Shown here one piece after another: positions 57,101 through 64,000 of a stretch of 64,000 bases of DNA. A program made the translations under genes and the position numbers. The DNA is from Epinephelus fuscoguttatus (taxonomy: Eukaryota; Chordata; Actinopteri; Perciformes; Serranidae). Within the stretch, counting starts at the first letter, position 1. Each line of letters begins with the position of its first letter. Where the stretch lies: assembly GCF_011397635.1 (NCBI RefSeq), contig NC_064775.1, forward strand, positions 14,583,452-14,647,451, read 5' to 3'. Under the pieces are notes generated by a model that saw only the letters and a program-made list of their open reading frames with translations, made no database searches and was not told the origin of the DNA.

Positions 57101-60100
57101 ATTTCGTCACTCTATGCAAGCTCTTTCATCTTCTTCTTTCTGTGTCACTTTGACTGTAATTGAACAGTGCAGGATAAAATGAAAATGAATATCTGTGTCC
57201 TGTCATTTCTCTGTTGGAGCGTAAAACAGATTCTGTCACATGTTGTATTTCCAATTCAAATGGTTATTTTGTTTCTCTTCTAGCACGACAAGATGTAATT
57301 TAAAACAGCCTGTGTGACATGGGATACTCCTCTTCAATCAAAGCTTTACTGTTGACTCCTCTGTACTCATTTTGTATGTGTCTGTGGTCATTTTGAGTTT
57401 CTGTGTTGTCATATTTATTCTCGTTCTCATTGTAGTCTGTGTCTTTTTATGATTCTTTTGCCCCTCTCTGTCATCATTGAGAGTCTCTTTGCAGCTGTTG
57501 TGCATCTCTTTGTAGTTGTTTTGTGTCTCTTTGTGGTCATTTTGAGTCTCCACCTGCTTGGTACCTGTTGATTTTTGAGTGGCATTTTTCAGGTCATAGT
57601 TCACTGTGAGATAGAAAAGCCATGACTGAATTTATTTATTTATTTCGGACATTTCTGCTTTATGTTTGATAGTCAGAGAGAAGGACACAGGGATGGCAGA
57701 GGAGATAGAAGCGACAACATGTAGGAAAGGGCCTGGGCTGCAGTCAGGAAAAAAAGGTCTCAGAAAAAAATTGATTCACTCGTCGAACCTTGGGGGACGA
57801 TCTGCCTTGACGACCTGCCTTGTCTGCAAACAGGTGAATTAGGTGCTTAAGGAATTTAAATGCCATTATTGTACCAATCTCAAGCCCTCTGACTTCCAGT
57901 GCAGCCCTCAGCCCACAATCAAATGCTGGCTCCGATGGTGTGGTGATTTTTGATGAGGTGGGTGTACTACTAAGTCAAGAGGTAGTTACCAAGGAGGACG
58001 TGAGTATAAACTTCTTTATGTTCCAGTGGCTGTTTCGGCTGATAGGTGGGTATACTTTAAACCTCCAGAAAAAGACATGAGTATACCCCTATATACTTGC
58101 GTATACCCTCAACTACACCACTGACTGGCTTCCTAATTGGCACTCAGTCATCAAAACTTTGAGAACGCCTGCTTTGGTATCTCTGGGTCAACATGTCTGT
58201 GTGTTTTGAGGTAGACCTGATCGTCTGTGATCTAATGAACTCATTCATTTACAGTAACACATCCAAGGTAAGTGAAGCAGATGCTTTATAAAATACACAT
58301 AAGCCTGAACTGCAGTTAAAAAAGTACCATCATTTTCTCATGGACTTGTAGTTGTAGTTTTCCTTGACAACCAGCAGGTGGAGCACTAACACAGATTTGG
58401 CCTCATCCTGGTCTTGGATTTGCTGCATTATGTGGGATGCTCTTAGAGAGATACAGTGCCAGAAAATTAGGGTTTAGGGTTTTAATATGGGGTCAGTTCA
58501 GCTGTTATATTGACAGTGGCGTGTTATGACAGTTTGCAAACATTGGATATGGTTATGAACACGAATCCTGACATTAATCTTTGTAGTTTATGACATGATA
58601 AAGCTTTTTTTGTCATTTAAACTGAAAGGACAATTAATTTCACAGGCAGGTCACTCTGCAGCTGGTCATTATGCTGTGTCTTGCTCCACGACACGCCACC
58701 AGGCCTTGATTAAAGGAACAGTGCACCACTTCACCAAATGGCCAGTAGAAAATTAGCCCAACTCTCAGGGAGTTTAATTTACTTGCCTGTCACTGGGGTC
58801 TTTTCTCCTCTTTTTAAAACTTTGACCCAACCAGTCTTAATGTTTGCTTTGCTGCAAACAACCTTAAATTGGTTGGATTCAAACACGAGAAGTTTTCGGA
58901 CCAGAGTTCGTTGAATGCCCTTTTGAGGGACTTTATGTCACAAGCATCCGCCATTTTTAAATAACAGTTAGCAGTGTAAACAACAGACAACTCAAAACAG
59001 AAACAACAGTTTGTAACAAAAGAAAAAATGGAAGAAAATGGAACTACAATGCAATTTTGACTCGTCATACTGAAAGTGACGGTGCTATACCAACCGTCAG
59101 CGTGCTTACAGTACACCACCTCAGCATTTCTATTTATAATGCAAATGCAAACAAAAAAAAAAGCCCCTGAAAGTATATCATTCTCAAGGGAGCTCCTCAT
59201 TGGGCAGTCCCTCTCAGGAAGACCCCAGAACTTTTTGGTCTGAAAAGTTAGTGTCACTGCCTTGTTGTTTGGTGCCTAGAAACATATTTTGGGCAAAGGG
59301 TGGGAGGGCTGTGTGATGCTGAGCAGGAACCAGACCTGATTTTGAAAAGCTGAGCCACCGCCAATCGAGCAAACTCACCCCTAACAGATGTCTTTTTAAG
59401 CCAAAATTAAACCAAATTTCTATGTCTGAGTTTTCTCCCAGCCTGCATCTAGAAGCATTTAGGGAAAAGGCAAACAACAAAATTTTCTTTTGTAGTCGTA
59501 TGGAGTGTTGCATAAGTGGAAATAGTTTTGACAAAGTTTTAAAAGTGTCAAGTGAAAGCTCTACCCTGCTACCATGCTCTCTATGACGTATCAACAAGCC
59601 TGTTTACACTTTACCCAGAAGGAGCATAATGTAAAATTGTCATTATGTGGGCACTTGAATGTTTCCCTTGGTGCTTTGCTGCATTTCTCTATGCATAAAT
59701 ATCACTTTGTAGTGGCACAGAGTAAACAATTGAGTAACCACAGACAGTCAGCACTGAAAAGTGATGAGGTGAGGTCAGAGACATTAATGCTGTGTCTTCT
59801 CTTTGTCTCTGAGTGCTTAACAGTCAGTTTCAGTAGTTTGAGTGATTACAAAGCAGTGTTCCTCTGGTTTGGAGCTGATGCATAAAAAGGACAAAGGCGT
59901 AATAAATCAAGTCTGTAAAACACAGCAGCATGCTGTATGACAGCTTTGGTCATTGAAGTGACTGGCATATAGAACCTCAGTCATTTCTAGCCCCTTGGAA
60001 GAGGATGTGTAAGAGAGGTTGCTTGAAATTCAAGTCATAAATATCTGCAGGAGAGCATGTCAAAGTAGTACGTCTAATCTGTAGCATTTCTCATACACAA

Positions 60101-61087
60101 TGTGTGTTTTTTTCTGCATCACTGTCTGGTATAACAATGAATAGACCTATAAAGAGTTCATGAGAGGCTGCTAGATCTTTCCTGTGAAGTATGTTTGTTC
60201 TTTACCAACAAACACTGGAAGAAAAAAGGCGTATATCTGCCACGAGTGATCGAAAAGTAATCTCTGGGAAAACACTAGAGCAGTAAGACTTTAGCACCAA
60301 ACATAAACCCCTGAAAACAAACAAAATCAATATTGATGTGTTGGTGCAGGTGAAAGGACTAATTTGCTACACAGAACTGAACAGTTGTACTAACTGCAAA
60401 ATTTTCACAGCTCCTTTTCACCGCCTGCCAACACGCCACTGCTTGCAATTTATAAAAAGTGTCACATGACTGGTTGTGTTCTTTGTGTCCTCTGGGCTCT
60501 GTGTTTCTGCTTTCATTCCCTTTTATATTGTGGCTCCTCTTTGCTTATTTGATGAATTGGCTTGAAGCTAGGCGAGCTGGATTTATGAGAGAGCGCGTGC
60601 ACTCCTGTGATACATAAGCAGGGATATTAACAATACCGAGCATAACCTTCTTACTCATAGTTCCCCTGCAGTTTCAGAATCCCTCTTTGGCTGTGTAATG
60701 GCATTAGATGGACCGAATCTGAGCTGCAGTTTTGTTTTTAGTATAGAGATGTTTATTATCATTTTAAAGTGTCAGTATGTAGAGTTCAGGGTCTTATAAC
60801 ATGGGTCATAACAACATGAATCATGCTGAAACAATTAGTCAATATAGTGTGAAAGTTCCTTCTAGACCAAGGAAGCTGTGTAATTGTAACTCAAAGTCTA
60901 CTTACTAGCTTTTTCCTGGAGCTTTCGGCCACATCTCATGTTCCTAACCAATGGATAGAGTTGGCTCAGTTGTCATCACATGATCTTAGATTTTTTTAAT
61001 CCCTTGATGTGATGATAATTTAGCCTTCTCCACCTGCTGATGAAAACCATCATCTGGTTGAAAGCCTCTGGGAAGGTGGACCTTGAG

Positions 61088-61785
61088 TTAAAGGGGAACT
61101 TTGGTATTTTTCAACCTGGACCCTATTGTAACCATGTTTTTGTGCCTAAGTGCCTAATGGAAGCAACAGCTACTAATTTTTTTATTAATTTTTTGCCACT
61201 GACTGGCTCAGATTGTTATTTTAAGTGTCGGACAACTTTATGCAAAGGATCCCTACTGAGATGGACCCTTTTGTTAAAGAGTAAGATCCTTTTTGTTTAA
61301 CCTAAAACAGCCCAAAATTGCTATTGCCAGTAATTTAGCATGTATAAATACAGCATATTTTTACATATAACTGGGTGAATTGAGGGTTATTTCAACAAAA
61401 CCAGAGTTGGTGATTGTTGGAATAGTGGAAAGATGAACCTGTTTCTTTATACAATGATCAAATCTCTGTTTATTTAGATGAAGTTTGGTGGGTTTGGCGA
61501 TGGCGATGTTGGGTCTGTTTTCTGGTTAAATACTCTTGCAAGAATGTCTGTTTCTGTAGGGATCCTTTCCATAATGTTGTCAGACACTTACAATAACAAT
61601 CTGAGCCTGTCAGTGGCAAAAACAAGAACATTTCGTGGACATAAGTTGATGGTGCATAGTTGCCCCAAGTGGTTACACTGCAGCCTGTTTTGTGGCTGTC
61701 AGCTGCAGTGGTCTTGCATAATAGACACAAAATCTTGGGAAAATAGGATCCAGGTTGAAAATGTCGTGGTTACCCTTCAATGTTA
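61088..61785. mobile_element. Foldback element with long inverted arms
   Basis: The left arm (about 61088-61290) and right arm (about 61535-61785) are inverted copies. The left has TTTTTCAACCTGGACCCTAT and CAGATTGTTATTTTAAGTGT; the right has the complements, AATAGGATCCAGGTTGAAAA and ACACTTACAATAACAATCTG. A spacer of about 245 bases separates them. A lone related arm is at 43200-43432. Confidence 0.85.
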
Positions 61786-62294
61786 TTTTGCAAGATTAGT
61801 TAGCCTAATTGATAAATTTATTGTACTAATGAAGTCTTTTTTATTACTTTACCATTCAAGTTAAGATAAAATGCTTCTCTCTGTCATGTAATTGCAAATA
61901 GAATACCTTATTAGGTTAGCTGCATGTGTAATGAAATATGCCTTTTTGAGACATCACATTGGACTCAGCTGATCATGTTTCATGTGTTTGACATTTTATT
62001 GACCAAAAAGTGAACAGACGGATGCAACTGATCATACATTCTTGACATTTATCTAATCCTCTGCACCAATGAGGCAAACCACTCAACATTTATTTGACAT
62101 GACCTCTGAAGTCATTATATCATGGTGAAGTGACTCAGTGTTTAGTTCTTATTTCCTGGTGTCATGCCAACTGCACTGATACATGCAAGCGATGGCAAAC
62201 AGGAGCTCAGAAACTTGGCTTTCGCATATGTCGTTGCATCATGTGAGGTGATTAGCTAATGAAAGAATATCTCAGCCACCCACTCACTCACAGT

Positions 62295-62348
<54 letters not shown>
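62295..62348. repeat. Microsatellite (CG)n(CA)n
   Basis: A short CG run is followed by about 22 CA units. It sits in the gene-free right end. Confidence 0.95.
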
Positions 62349-62350
<2 letters not shown>

Positions 62351-64000
62351 GAGAATGCAAAGAGGAGTGTCAGTACGTTCTGTACACGAGTAAGTTCGCA
62401 GCAGCATCCTGCAGCCAGGCTCAGAGATTTATTGCAGCCAGCACCATTTAGCTGTCACCTTCTCTTTTAATTAAAGAAAACGTACTGTATGAACTCCCTC
62501 CCTTGGAGTTTAGTGTGTGTTTATGTGTGATACACACAGCAGTTGGTGGTGAAATATGGACCGGCTGGAGATGGGAAGGAGGCAGAGTTTGCTGACTCAG
62601 GATTTGTTGCTGTTTTTCCTCTGAATTGCACTATTTAGTGAAAGTCTACTGGGAAGAGAGAGATACAGCTTTGTTTAGGGTGTGTGGATGTGTGTGTGTA
62701 CATCAATATGTATCTGTGTGATTCAATCAGAAGCAAGCCAGAAGTTTCAGCTCTTACTACAGTTGGTGTTGTTGTATTATACAGTATATAAAGTATGCAT
62801 TGTTATAATAAGATGGGTTTCTATTCAGTCCCTAAAATTTTATGGTAAAGGAAGGACTTGTAAACATCTTCCTTGTTTCTTCTTGTAAGGTCTTCTTCTT
62901 TCCTCCCTGGCAATATTAAACTGATTCACTGTCAAAAGTCACTAAATATATCCTGTGGTGCAGATCCATTTTAGTGAAAAATAGCATTGCTGACAAATTA
63001 CTGCTGACCTTGGTGAGAAATATATGGGATACCCTGTGGCTGCTTTACAAAAAAAAGCCACCTCATGATTTGTTGGTCGAACGCTTTACTGTGAAAATAC
63101 ACCAAGCAGCAGCAAAGTCCGTCTCGCCGCAATAATTATATTTTTCTTTGTCTGAGGCGTTTTCATGTGTTTCAAGCAGGAAGACATCCTTTGTCACATA
63201 GGCCACTAAGCCACAGGAGTAAAAGAACTCTGTTTACCGATTGGCTGCTATGTTCTCTGGCCGCAACTTGCAGCTTAAAGTTAAAACTATCCCCAACTTT
63301 TACTTTGGTAGGCCTTCCTTGCAGAATCAAATGGCCGCCTTCCTGAGCTCGGCGCTGCTGCTACAGCTTTACAAAGACGCTGCATGATCAACACGTCCTC
63401 ATAGAATGATTCATATGATACGCATTAGTGCCCCACGAATGTTGTTACATCCTCAATGTACAGTTACGAAGTAAAGTTACTGTGGTTAGGTTTAGGGAAA
63501 GTTACATGGTGACAACGTGATTTTGAATGACTTGAAGTTCATTTAAAGTTCACATAGTTCCAAACATGTATCTTCAGGGGAAAGTCAAGGGGAGAGAGGA
63601 CATGTTTTTTGTCACCCATCCACTACCCTTACCTGTTTCCTTTCACGCATTGGTCACATGATCCTGGGTTTTCAAAATATGTGGGATATGTACAAATTTG
63701 GGTGCATTACTAGCTGCACTTTCACCACTGCTTGGTGTGTTTTGTGCATTATGTTCAGTTTGCATTAGCATTAGCATTCTTCCGTGTGTAATCACCTGAA
63801 AATAATAATCACTGTGTTATTGTTACCTTCGAATGAGCCTTTTATATTTACATAAGTGTCCTCGTCCACGGACATTGCTATATTGCACCACAATGTTTCT
63901 ACAGTATCCCAGGAGGGACAAACCAAACATTGGCTCCAGAAAGGGCCATCTGTGTTCTTGTGTTTTTGTGTTGGTTACTGTAGTTACAACAAAAATACTG

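Larger units (their letters stand above)
53769..57120 (+). other. hecw2: hecw2 3' UTR and flank
   Basis: No coding exon follows the TGA. The first exact, well-placed AATAAA seen is at 57095-57100, giving a 3' UTR of up to 3.3 kb, but a shorter transcript ending before the transposon at 54861 is possible. A T/TTTG-rich run lies at 54150-54195. Confidence 0.45.
57121..64000. other. Right-hand intergenic region
   Basis: No gene is supported. Open frames up to 147 codons (58814-59597, minus) lack start context, splice sites, domain motifs and similarity. The region holds a foldback element (61088-61785) and a long CA microsatellite (62295-62348); the rest is AT-rich single-copy-looking DNA. Confidence 0.65.

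Noticed and set aside
58814..59597. Two overlapping minus-strand frames of 147 and 127 codons
   Set aside because: No domain, no splice context, and the frames do not join into a known protein. They look like chance frames or part of an unidentified repeat.

Overview
The window is nuclear DNA of a ray-finned fish, probably a percomorph teleost. This is inferred from intron-split vertebrate genes with short introns, tRNA-derived SINEs and hAT-like miniature elements of fish type, and many CA/GT microsatellites. Three protein-coding genes can be assembled exon by exon, each with an open frame through all junctions: an adenosine-receptor-like GPCR (minus strand, CDS 2896-4713, 4 coding exons, 412 aa), gtf3c3 (plus strand, CDS 7517-16448, 19 coding exons, 955 aa) and hecw2 (plus strand, CDS 33457-53768, 30 coding exons, 1581 aa).

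Layout. 1-1410 may be the 3' end of an unseen plus-strand gene, because a poly(A) signal lies at 1405. The receptor gene follows on the minus strand, with a possible noncoding first exon near 5958-6180. Its 5' end faces gtf3c3 across an AT-rich gap, and the gtf3c3 promoter near 7260-7330 carries two ETS-type motifs and a CACGTG palindrome. After gtf3c3, a CpG-rich probable noncoding first exon at 18741-19158 opens hecw2. A first intron of about 14 kb full of repeats leads to the first coding exon at 33457. The hecw2 introns hold a nested insertion next to a minisatellite, a dead LINE fragment and microsatellites that abut splice sites. The 3' UTR contains a 1.8 kb element with inverted ends. 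From about 57.1 kb to the right edge I see no gene, only repeats.

Gene roles. gtf3c3 encodes the TPR subunit of TFIIIC that helps recruit TFIIIB to tRNA and 5S genes. hecw2 encodes a NEDD4-class ubiquitin ligase (C2, two WW, HECT). The two lie in the same tandem order and orientation as human GTF3C3 and HECW2, but no CCDC150 is visible between them. The receptor is unrelated in function and is the least ordinary gene here: its aminergic-like fold and most adenosine-contact residues are kept, but the second extracellular loop has lost the Phe-Glu pair, the third intracellular loop is about four times the usual length, and the intron positions differ from the classical family.

Limits. All splice sites were read by eye, without transcripts or alignments. 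UTR exons, repeat family names and element boundaries are less certain than the coding exons.
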